The notes beneath the pieces were generated by a model. The model was given only the letters and a program-made list of their open reading frames with translations. It was not told where the DNA came from and ran no database searches. Made by a program: the position numbers and the translations under genes. A stretch of 5,013 nucleotides of DNA from Deltaproteobacteria bacterium (GTDB taxonomy: Bacteria; Desulfobacterota; SM23-61). Within the stretch, counting starts at the first letter, position 1, and every line of letters begins with the position of its first letter. Location: contig JAPLIW010000566.1 of the NCBI GenBank assembly GCA_026388915.1, forward strand, positions 1 through 5,013. The letters run 5' to 3'. Below, piece after piece: positions 1 through 5,013 of this stretch.

Positions 1-1
1 T

Positions 2-1372
2 GCGGCCATGTCGCTTCTTTTGCCAGTCACCTTCAATGTTGCTCCCGTTTCGGCCATCATCGTGCTATCCGGGATTTATTATGGTGCGATGTATGGAGGT
101 TCGACCACATCCATCTTGGTCAATATACCGGGGGAGGCGGCTTCTGTGATAACCTGCCTGGATGGTTATCAAATGGCCCGCCAAGGAAGAGCGGGCCCGG
201 CCTTAGGGATAGCTGCTTTTGGCTCTTTTATTGCGGGTACGCTGTCCATTGTGGGTTTGATGTTTATCGGTCCTTTTCTGGCCGCAGGAGCTCTGAGGTT
301 TGGGCCGCCAGAATATTTTGCCATAATGATTTTGGGTATGACTGTTCTTACTTTCCTAGCCAGCGGTCCAATGTGGAAGGCCCTGCTTATGGCAGCTTTT
401 GGCCTTTTTTTAAGTACTATTGGAATGGACAATGTATCAGGAATTGCTCGGCTTTCTTTCAATATCGAAGAACTTCTCGATGGTATCGGTTTAGTTCCGG
501 TAGTGATGGGATTATTCGGAGTTTCAGAAGTTATGTTAAATGTAGAGAGTTCCATGGACCGTTCCATTTTTGCAACAAAAATCAAAAATCTCCTTCCCAA
601 TTTGAAGGATTGGAAAGCCTCCTTGGGACCAATTATAAGAGGTACTTTATTAGGATTTTTCCTTGGTATTCTCCCAGGTGCGGGAGCTGTAATTTCTTCC
701 TTTGCCTCGTATGCTGTAGAGAAAAAAATTTCAAAGCACCCAGAAAAATTTGGTACCGGCGTAATTGAGGGTGTAGCTGGACCAGAATCGGCAAATAACG
801 CTGCTACTGGTGGGGCTTTTATCCCCCTTCTCTCCTTGGGGATTCCATCGAATGCAGTCACGGCATTACTTTTGGGCGCTCTTATCATCCATGGAATTCA
901 GCCTGGCCCTCTTCTGATTAAAGAACATCCTGACATTTTTTGGGGAACGGTAGCGAGCATGTACCTGGGAAATATTTTGTTACTGGTTTTGAACCTTCCA
1001 CTTATTGGGCTTTGGGTTAAGGTTCTAAAAGTCCCTTATCCTGTACTTTTCCCTCTAATCCTTCTTTTTTGTTTGATCGGAGCATACAGCTTAAATAATA
1101 GCATCACAGATGTGACTATCATGAATATCTTCGGTCTGATCGGTTATTTTTTTAGAAAATTTCGTTATGAAGCAGCTCCCTTGGTCCTTGCCTTGGTCTT
1201 GGGACCAATGATGGAAAATAGTTTACGTCAATCTTTACTCTTGTCTGACGGTAATCCTTTAATCTTTTTGAATCGACCCATATCATCAGTAATCTTAATT
1301 ATCGCGTTTTTGCTCCTGGCTTTTCCTTTAATTCCTTGGTTCAACAAAAAAAGACCAGCCTTTGGCGAATGA
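2..1372 (+). CDS. tctA: TctA family tripartite tricarboxylate transporter permease (large membrane subunit), 5'-partial
   Basis: This is the large inner-membrane subunit of a tripartite tricarboxylate transporter. The family imports carboxylates or related organic anions on an ion gradient, together with a small membrane subunit (TctB) and a periplasmic binding protein (TctC), neither of which is in the window. Counting from the first in-frame ATG at position 8, residues 23-46 carry the family hallmark (IYYGAMYGGSTTSILVNIPG followed by EAAS). Residues 220-243 hold GILPGAG and the next loop, and residues 258-291 the second-half hallmark GPESANN...FIPLLSLGIP. Many hydrophobic membrane segments are evident. 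The frame is open to the window edge, and family members are about 500 residues with some 45 residues before this point, so the ATG at 8 is an internal methionine and the real start lies upstream. The C-terminus looks complete. Codon use is AT-rich compared with the ABC operon. The family is certain; the substrate is unknown. Confidence 0.94.
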   Translation, partial: AAMSLLLPVTFNVAPVSAIIVLSGIYYGAMYGGSTTSILVNIPGEAASVITCLDGYQMARQGRAGPALGIAAFGSFIAGTLSIVGLMFIGPFLAAGALRFGPPEYFAIMILGMTVLTFLASGPMWKALLMAAFGLFLSTIGMDNVSGIARLSFNIEELLDGIGLVPVVMGLFGVSEVMLNVESSMDRSIFATKIKNLLPNLKDWKASLGPIIRGTLLGFFLGILPGAGAVISSFASYAVEKKISKHPEKFGTGVIEGVAGPESANNAATGGAFIPLLSLGIPSNAVTALLLGALIIHGIQPGPLLIKEHPDIFWGTVASMYLGNILLLVLNLPLIGLWVKVLKVPYPVLFPLILLFCLIGAYSLNNSITDVTIMNIFGLIGYFFRKFRYEAAPLVLALVLGPMMENSLRQSLLLSDGNPLIFLNRPISSVILIIAFLLLAFPLIPWFNKKRPAFGE

Positions 1373-1397
1373 GCCGATTCGAGTAATAGTCTTCTAG

Positions 1398-1668
1398 CAT
1401 TACGATGCGATAGGGGTATTCGTAACTCCTTTATTCGTCTCGATCTTGCCGCCCAAGCACGGAATCGATCTTTTGGCCCCGCTCCTGCTGATGATGAGCG
1501 CCGCCTGCGTCCGCCAGTACCTGGCGCCTGTGGGGCAACCGCTACATCCTCGTTTTGCTGCCGGCGTCCCTGGCCGGAATTTGGCTCGGTACGTACCTCC
1601 TCGCCGGACGAGGGGTAAGGCTAGATCTATCATTGGCGGGAAGGCGGGTTATCGGTCTTCCACTGTAA
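1398..1668 (+). pseudogene. Remnant of a TauE/SafE family (sulfite/anion exporter-type) permease gene
   Basis: After an in-frame TAG at 1395, the frame starting at 1398 reads GVFVTPLFVSILPPKHGID and then LLAPLLLMMSA...VRQYLA. This matches the first part of TauE/SafE (DUF81) membrane proteins, where a glycine-rich turn is followed by VTPLL, PPK and LLAPLLL. Homology then moves to the +1 frame at about 1521-1531 and continues as WGNRYILVLLPASLAGIWLG and TYLLAGRG, ending at a TAA at 1666-1668. Family members are about 250 residues. Only about 90 are represented, the N-terminal residues with the start codon are missing, and nothing downstream resembles the second half. TauE-type proteins export sulfite or sulfoacetate in organosulfonate degraders, but the family is broad. 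The fragment begins 25 bases after the tctA stop, so it may once have been the next gene of that operon. The recognition rests on motif memory, not a search. Confidence 0.66.
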
Positions 1669-1740
1669 CTAAAATGTAACCGTCAGACCCGCGGCACGCT
1701 CCGGTTATGATCTGGGTAGGCCGCACAATGCTATGTGGAC

Positions 1741-1811
1741 AAAAAGGGGGCAGGCTGCATTTCTTTATTGAAAGGTCAAAGATTGACTCGGGTGTAGCCT
1801 GTCTCCCTTTC
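1741..1811 (-). terminator. Probable terminator of the ABC operon: long inverted repeat with nested hairpins
   Basis: Arm 1743-1756 (AAAGGGGGCAGGCT) is the reverse complement of arm 1796-1810, apart from one mismatch and one extra base, with 39 bases between them. Two small hairpins are nested inside: GTCAA-AGA-TTGAC at 1775-1787, and CTTT-ATTG-AAAG just before it. Read on the minus strand, the structure begins about 20 bases after the binding-protein stop and ends in CCCCC followed by TTTTT (1750 to 1741), as expected of an intrinsic terminator. The plus-strand copy ends in a poorer T-run but could also stop transcripts coming from tctA, since the two units converge here. The loop is longer and more branched than in a classical terminator, so a small structured RNA or the ends of a tiny mobile element are alternatives. 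Confidence 0.5.
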
Positions 1812-1830
1812 CCTGTATCAAAAGACCCAA

Positions 1831-2829
1831 CTACCTCTTCTTCGCACGCAAATAGGCCTGGATATGGGATCCATCGACGATCTTGCCAGCGTCGATCCGG
1901 TTCTTGACGACCCCCTGCTCGATGAGGAAATCCCCTACCTCCTGGATCATCTTTTGGGCGCCGGCCCCGGGCAACATAGAGAGATAGAAATTGGGGTCGA
2001 TAAGCTGTTCCTGCGAGAACACCGGGGTGATCTCAACAATCTTCTTTGCGGTGGCCTCACTGACCCCCACGTTCTCCGCGGTGGCCTTGATGGCGGTGGC
2101 AGGGTTGCCTTTGAACTCCTGCAAGGCCAGATCAACCGCCTTGAGAAGCAGCTGCAGGGCCTGGGGGTTCTTCTCGGCCCAGGCCTTTCTGACGACCCAG
2201 TGGTCGGAGGTGTTCAGGCCCACCTCGTTGCTGCGGACGATGACCTTGCCGCCAGCCTCCTGCATGCGCGAGATCCAGGGTTCCCACGAATAGGCGGCAT
2301 CCACGTCTCGGTTGGCGAAGGCCGGAGCCATGGCGGCGAGGTCCATATGCATCATGTTGACGTCGCTGGGGGAAAGGCCTGCCTTTTGCAGTGCCTTTAT
2401 CAGGCCCAGGTGGGCGCTGCTCCCGCGGACAAAAGCAATCTTCTTCCCCTTGAGGTCCTGGAGCCGGGTAATGCCGCTCTCAGGCCTGGCCACCAGTCCA
2501 TCGCCGTAGTTGCTGGCGATCTGGATGTAGAAGTTCTGGTAGTCGAGTCCCTGGGAGGAACCGGCGACCATTCCCGCAGTCCCAAACAGGCCCACGTCCA
2601 CGCTTTCGCTCCGGAAGGCGGCGAATTGGGGTGGGCCGGCGGTGAAGCGGGTGTACTGCGGCTGGAGACCCACGCGCTCAAAAAGCTTGTGGTCGCGAGC
2701 CGTGTAAAAGATCACGGCGTTGTAGGGCTGCCAGGCAACCCGTACCGGGACGGGCTGTTGGGCGCCAACCTCCCCCACGACCGCTGCCAACAGAAGAATC
2801 CCTACCATAATGCCAAGATTTCTGCGCAT
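1831..2829 (-). CDS. ABC transporter periplasmic substrate-binding protein, NMT1/TauA/SsuA-like
   Basis: This is the periplasmic solute receptor of the importer and the last gene of the operon, 332 residues. Residues 1-23 form a signal peptide: charged MRRN, a hydrophobic stretch GILLLAAVV, then a likely cleavage site after VGA. There is no lipobox cysteine, so the mature protein should be soluble. The mature part opens with VRVAWQP, followed by the FERVGLQP segment at 50-57, the DLKGKKIAFVRGSSAH motif at 125-140 and DVDAAYSWEPW at 175-185. This is the order seen in the TauA/SsuA/NMT1 group, which binds taurine, alkanesulfonates, nitrate or pyrimidine precursors. The length is normal for the family. 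The ATG at 2829 is supported by a strong Shine-Dalgarno sequence six bases upstream. GC content is high. Substrate class is not decided by the sequence; neighbouring TauE-like debris makes a sulfonate a reasonable guess. Confidence 0.9.
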   Translation of the reverse strand: MRRNLGIMVGILLLAAVVGEVGAQQPVPVRVAWQPYNAVIFYTARDHKLFERVGLQPQYTRFTAGPPQFAAFRSESVDVGLFGTAGMVAGSSQGLDYQNFYIQIASNYGDGLVARPESGITRLQDLKGKKIAFVRGSSAHLGLIKALQKAGLSPSDVNMMHMDLAAMAPAFANRDVDAAYSWEPWISRMQEAGGKVIVRSNEVGLNTSDHWVVRKAWAEKNPQALQLLLKAVDLALQEFKGNPATAIKATAENVGVSEATAKKIVEITPVFSQEQLIDPNFYLSMLPGAGAQKMIQEVGDFLIEQGVVKNRIDAGKIVDGSHIQAYLRAKKR

Positions 2830-2833
2830 AATA

Positions 2834-2842
2834 CACCTCCTT
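2834..2842 (-). promoter_or_regulatory. Strong ribosome binding site of the binding-protein gene, overlapping the ATPase stop codon
   Basis: The minus strand reads AAGGAGGTG, close to the full anti-Shine-Dalgarno complement, with its GGAGG core six bases before the ATG at 2829. It overlaps the TAA stop of the ATPase gene (2841-2843), so the ribosome finishing the ATPase lies over the next initiation site. It is the best ribosome binding site in the operon. This fits the need for more binding protein than membrane components. Confidence 0.8.
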
Positions 2843-3680
2843 AATCTTGAGTGAACTTATCCCCGAGCTGCCTTTGGCATTCGGGCCTTTCTTCTCCAGA
2901 GCGCAGAGCGCTGAGCAGGTTATATTTTAGACGGGCAAATTCAGTCGTCCCTATCAGGTCAAACTTGCGGGGGAAGGAGAAGGGGACGGGTATGGTCTCT
3001 CGTATCCCCCCATTGCAGCCCATCACGTAGATGCGGTGGCAGAGGAAGAGAGCCTCTTCGGCGTCGTGGGTGACCAGGAGGATTGTTGGGTGATATAGGC
3101 CCCAGACCTCGAGGAGCAGTTCCTGCATCTGGCTCCGGGTTTGGGAATCAAGAGCCCCGAAGGGCTCGTCCATGAGCAAGACTTCCGGCCGGTTGAGGAG
3201 AGCGCGAGCGAGCTGAACCCGTTGCTTCATGCCTCCCGAAAGCTGATAGGGATAATCATGTTCTCGTCCCTTTAGCCCTACAGCTTCGAGAAGCCCTCGG
3301 GCGCGAGGTTCGTATTCCCGGGGGTTCTCTCCGCGCTCCTTTGGCCCGAATATGACATTCTGCCATACCGTAAGCCAAGCGAAGAGGGCGGGGAATTGGA
3401 ATACCATCATACGGTCCGGTCCGGGCCGCTCGATTTGGCGCCCGGCCACGATGATTTTTCCTTCATTCTGCCGGTCGAATCCGGCGATGAGGTTTAGAAG
3501 GGTCGTCTTCCCGCACCCACTGGGTCCCAGTAAGCCGACAATCTCCTCCTCGAAGACCTCGGCGTTAACTCCATTCAGAGCGACGACGGAAGTGGACCGC
3601 TTCGAAGTGGGGGGAAAAACTCGTTTGATACCCAAAATCGAAATCATGATCCTTAAGGCACCAGCCTCTGGTCCGGTCAT
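2841..3680 (-). CDS. ABC transporter ATP-binding protein, TauB/SsuB/nitrate-sulfonate type
   Basis: This is the cytoplasmic nucleotide-binding subunit that powers the importer. Numbering from an upstream TTG at 3695 (284 residues), it has Walker A GPSGCGKTT at 57-65, the Q-loop glutamine at 100 (MVFQFPALFAWLTVWQNV), the signature LSGGMKQRVQLARAL at 152-166, Walker B VLLMDEP at 172-178, the D-loop ALD at 181-183 and the H-loop histidine at 210 (VTHD). All catalytic elements are present, so the subunit should be active. The start is uncertain. I prefer the ATG at 3680 (279 residues) because its A overlaps the permease TGA in the sequence TGATG, a classic translational-coupling junction. The TTG at 3695 is upstream. 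The ATG at 3647 (MISILGIKRVF, 268 residues) matches the usual family N-terminus, but its AAGGA lies only two bases away. Confidence 0.92.
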   Translation of the reverse strand: MTGPEAGALRIMISILGIKRVFPPTSKRSTSVVALNGVNAEVFEEEIVGLLGPSGCGKTTLLNLIAGFDRQNEGKIIVAGRQIERPGPDRMMVFQFPALFAWLTVWQNVIFGPKERGENPREYEPRARGLLEAVGLKGREHDYPYQLSGGMKQRVQLARALLNRPEVLLMDEPFGALDSQTRSQMQELLLEVWGLYHPTILLVTHDAEEALFLCHRIYVMGCNGGIRETIPVPFSFPRKFDLIGTTEFARLKYNLLSALRSGEERPECQRQLGDKFTQD

Positions 3681-4480
3681 CACTTTCCCATCCAATGGAG
3701 AAGTCTCCGGTCGATGGCCAAGGTGATGACCTCAAGGGTCACCCCGATCAAGCCAATGATAATGATACCAATGTAGACATTGGGAACGCGGAAAAAGGTC
3801 GTTGCGTCCATGACCATAAAGCCCAGTCCGGCTTGAGCGGCGATCAACTCAGCCGCGACTACGATCGCCCAGCTGATGGCCGTGGCGGTCTTCACCCCGG
3901 TCATGATATGGGGCAGGGCTGCCCAGAAGACGACCTTCGAGAATAATCGCACGCGCGTGAGCCCCATATTCTGCCCGGCCCGGACGAGATCCTGGGGCAC
4001 CGTTCTTACTCCGGCAGAGGTATTGAGAACCACGTAGTACAGGGCCGCCAGGAAGATGAGAGCAATTTTGGAAAACTCCCCGATCCCAAAATATAGGATC
4101 ATCAGAGGGATAAAAGCGATGGGTGGGATCGGGCGGAGGAAAGAGAAGATCGGCCCCAGGATGGCATTAGCCACCCGGCTGGACCCCATCAACAGGCCAA
4201 CGGGCACTCCGATCGCGATGCCAAGCCCCAGGCCGGTGAAAGTGCGGAACAAGCTGGCCAGGATGTGATCGGTGAGTGTTTTGCCAGCATACCCTTTGAG
4301 GACGAGCTCACGAAACTCAGCCCACAGATTTGAAGGGGAGGGCAGGATGAATGCAGAAACCAGACCCCCCGCCGTAGCGAAGTACCACAGCAGCAAGATG
4401 GCCGCGACCGTCGCCCAACTGATGAGGGAATAGGTGGCCTGGCCTGATAAATTCTTCAGAGGACGGGTCATATCAGGCAT
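3680..4480 (-). CDS. ABC transporter permease, TauC/SsuC-type
   Basis: This is the inner-membrane channel subunit of the importer and the first gene of the operon, 266 residues, normal for the family. The N-terminus has a membrane segment at about 18-36, then the typical periplasmic LPSPSNLWAEF at 46-56. Further hydrophobic segments lie at about 82-99, 120-133, 138-155, 203-222 and 236-256. The signature RPIPPIAFIPLMILYFGIG at 116-134 is characteristic of SsuC/TauC/NrtB permeases. The cytoplasmic EAA-type coupling loop, VRAGQNMGLTRVRLFSKVVF and then WAALPHIMTGVK, spans about 166-197 and contacts the ATPase. The start ATG at 4480 has only a weak purine-rich AGAAGA upstream; an alternative ATG lies at 4471. 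The stop codon overlaps the preferred ATPase start by one base. The transport partner genes follow directly, so all three products should form one importer. Confidence 0.92.
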   Translation of the reverse strand: MPDMTRPLKNLSGQATYSLISWATVAAILLLWYFATAGGLVSAFILPSPSNLWAEFRELVLKGYAGKTLTDHILASLFRTFTGLGLGIAIGVPVGLLMGSSRVANAILGPIFSFLRPIPPIAFIPLMILYFGIGEFSKIALIFLAALYYVVLNTSAGVRTVPQDLVRAGQNMGLTRVRLFSKVVFWAALPHIMTGVKTATAISWAIVVAAELIAAQAGLGFMVMDATTFFRVPNVYIGIIIIGLIGVTLEVITLAIDRRLLHWMGK

Positions 4481-4594
4481 CCGCAGTCTTCTTTTTCATT
4501 TATGATTTTTTAGCCGCTCAGTATCCAGGGGTTCCTTCTTATTTAAGAGAGGCAATCGGGGCTTTCCGAGAAACCTAAACCTTCCTTTGCCTTT

Positions 4595-4639
4595 GGCATT
4601 AGAGAATCTTCCTGGCATTCTTCCGGAAGATCAGGCATT
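4595..4639. repeat. Palindrome and three iterated GGCATT (AATGCC) hexamers in the operon leader
   Basis: GGCATT occurs at 4595-4600, 4614-4619 and 4634-4639, a spacing of 19 and 20 bases, about two helical turns. Between the last two lies a perfect 12-bp palindrome, TCTTCCGGAAGA (4619-4630). On the minus-strand transcript, GATCTTCC (4632-4625) can also pair with GGAAGATT (4612-4605) to form an eight-pair hairpin with a 12-base loop and one G-U pair. The cluster lies just downstream of the P2 start, a usual place for a repressor site or a leader RNA structure. Confidence 0.35.
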
Positions 4640-4658
4640 GGATCTCAATTTCGGGTAG

Positions 4659-4687
4659 ATGGTATGTCTTTTCGGAATGGGTGTCAA
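4659..4687 (-). promoter_or_regulatory. Candidate second sigma70 promoter P2 of the ABC operon
   Basis: The minus strand carries another perfect TTGACA (4687-4682), again with a 17-base spacer, and a weaker -10 box TACCAT (4664-4659) matching four of six positions. Transcription would start near 4652, giving a leader of about 170 bases. It is weaker than P1 by its -10 box, so it may depend on an activator or be a decayed copy. Confidence 0.42.
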
Positions 4688-4694
4688 GAAGTTT
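4678..4694 (-). repeat. 17-bp direct repeat, copy 2 (overlaps the P2 -35 box)
   Basis: The minus strand reads AAACTTCTTGACACCCA, the partner of the element at 4850-4867. It differs from copy 1 by one deletion and one substitution. It may be a shared regulator site over the -35 boxes or the trace of a local duplication. Confidence 0.6.
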
Positions 4695-4830
4695 AGTCCG
4701 CTTGCCACTCCCCAGGTTTCTTGTCTGGAATCCCGGGACCGATGAAGTTGCCATCCAACAGTCCGGCTTGATAATTGAGAGCTTTGGTGAGATCAGCTTA
4801 ATTGATAAAAACTCGCTTTGGGGTGAATTG

Positions 4831-4859
4831 AATATACAAAGAGGGGAGTTGTGTGTCAA
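4831..4859 (-). promoter_or_regulatory. Candidate sigma70 promoter P1 of the ABC operon
   Basis: The minus strand carries a perfect -35 box TTGACA (4859-4854), a spacer of exactly 17 bases, and a -10 box TATATT (4836-4831) matching five of six consensus positions. Transcription would start near 4824, leaving a leader of about 340 bases before the permease ATG. No better promoter faces the operon. The -35 box sits inside an 18-bp element repeated at P2. Confidence 0.65.
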
Positions 4860-4867
4860 GGAAGTTT
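4850..4867 (-). repeat. 18-bp direct repeat, copy 1 (overlaps the P1 -35 box)
   Basis: The minus strand reads AAACTTCCTTGACACACA. Copy 2 at 4678-4694 has the same sequence apart from one missing C and one A-to-C change. The copies lie in the same orientation, 172 bases apart, and each contributes a -35 box with a 17-base spacer. Confidence 0.6.
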
Positions 4868-4868
4868 T

Positions 4869-4886
4869 TGCAACCTGAATCTTGCA
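4869..4886. promoter_or_regulatory. Inverted repeat just upstream of P1, possible operator
   Basis: TGCAA (4869-4873) and TTGCA (4882-4886) form an inverted repeat with an eight-base centre. It is flanked by a T-run on one side and, after two further bases, an A-run on the other. It ends about ten bases upstream of the P1 -35 box, where activators often bind. No regulator gene is present in the window, so its role is inferred from position and symmetry only. Confidence 0.25.
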
Positions 4887-4888
4887 CC

Positions 4889-4910
4889 AAAAAGGGGAAA
4901 CCGCACCCCT
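4889..4910 (-). terminator. Short hairpin with T-run, possible terminator of an upstream minus-strand gene
   Basis: On the minus strand AGGGG (4910-4906) pairs with CCCCT (4897-4893) across an eight-base loop and is followed by four more T residues (4892-4889). The stem has only five pairs, so it is a weak terminator. Its position, some 30 bases before the P1 -35 box, would separate the ABC operon from a gene beyond the window edge. Confidence 0.35.
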
Positions 4911-5013
4911 GTAGCCGATCGCTTTTTTGAAAGCTTCCCCGCCCCTGTACAAAATTCACATTCAATCAAACTGCCGAGGAACTATTTTCGTAATTGGGCC
5001 GCTCAATAAATAC

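Larger units (their letters stand above)
4481..5013. other. Long non-coding region upstream of the ABC operon
   Basis: These 533 bases hold no gene I can recognise. They are AT-richer than the operon. Both strands have moderately long open frames over about 4599-4952, but none has a convincing start, ribosome binding site or family resemblance. What can be read is regulatory and faces the minus-strand operon: a possible terminator, a possible operator, two promoters, and a leader of up to about 340 bases containing a palindrome and repeated hexamers. Past 4911, toward the window end, I see nothing beyond a short weak stem (GCTTT-TTTG-AAAGC). Confidence 0.6.

Noticed and set aside
169..888. 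Minus-strand open frame of 239 residues inside tctA
   Set aside because: It is antisense to conserved TctA hallmark segments and has no family resemblance.
1363..1381. CGAAT-GAGCCG-ATTCG inverted repeat at the tctA stop codon, as a terminator
   Set aside because: It has only a five-pair stem with no T-run after it.
1707..1907. Plus-strand open frame of 66 residues running into the binding-protein gene
   Set aside because: It spans the inverted-repeat structure and the antisense of a real gene, and has no family resemblance.
1864..2844. Long plus-strand open frame (326 residues) opposite the binding-protein gene
   Set aside because: It is the antisense shadow of a high-GC gene. The minus-strand protein has a signal peptide, family motifs and a strong ribosome binding site; the plus-strand product resembles nothing.
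2869..2881. Exact 13-base match (TGCCTTTGGCATT) between the ATPase 3' end and 4588-4600
   Set aside because: A single 13-mer match in 5 kb is within chance expectation, and the first copy lies in coding sequence.
4473..4499. Eight-codon open frame (MKKKTADA) overlapping the permease start, as a possible leader peptide
   Set aside because: It has no ribosome binding site and no run of regulatory codons. Frames this short are expected by chance.

Overview
The window holds parts of two transport loci in convergent orientation, separated by gene debris. Its high-GC tau/ssu-like ABC operon, AT-richer TctA permease and long low-GC spacers suggest an uncultured or environmental Gram-negative proteobacterium-like organism, for example Desulfobacterota or a relative. 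Such bacteria carry many TctA and NMT1-type uptake systems. This assignment is weak: no rRNA, tRNA or phylogenetic marker is present.

Layout. (1) Positions 2-1372, plus strand: the large membrane subunit (TctA) of a tripartite tricarboxylate transporter, cut at its 5' end by the window edge. (2) About 1398-1668, plus strand: a decayed, frameshifted fragment of a TauE/SafE-type anion/sulfite exporter gene. (3) 1741-1811: a long imperfect inverted repeat with two nested hairpins and a T-run on the minus strand, probably the terminator of the minus-strand operon. (4) 1831-4480, minus strand: a compact three-gene ABC importer operon, transcribed in the order permease, ATPase, periplasmic binding protein, of the taurine/alkanesulfonate/nitrate (TauABC/SsuABC, NMT1) type. 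(5) 4481-5013: 533 bases with no convincing gene. It carries two well-formed sigma70-like promoters facing the operon, each built around a near-identical 17-18 bp repeat, with a possible operator, a possible upstream terminator and a palindrome flanked by iterated AATGCC hexamers in the leader.

How the parts fit. The ABC genes overlap or nearly touch and should be translated as a coupled unit. The binding protein captures the solute in the periplasm, the permease passes it through the inner membrane, and the ATPase drives transport. TctA would work with TctB and TctC subunits encoded outside the window, using an ion gradient. TctA-type permeases, TauE exporters and TauABC importers all occur in organosulfonate metabolism, so a sulfonate theme is possible, but no substrate can be read from the sequence. 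I see no clearly new biological system. The points most worth checking are the duplicated promoter element with its long leader, the exporter gene remnant and the branched 3' structure.
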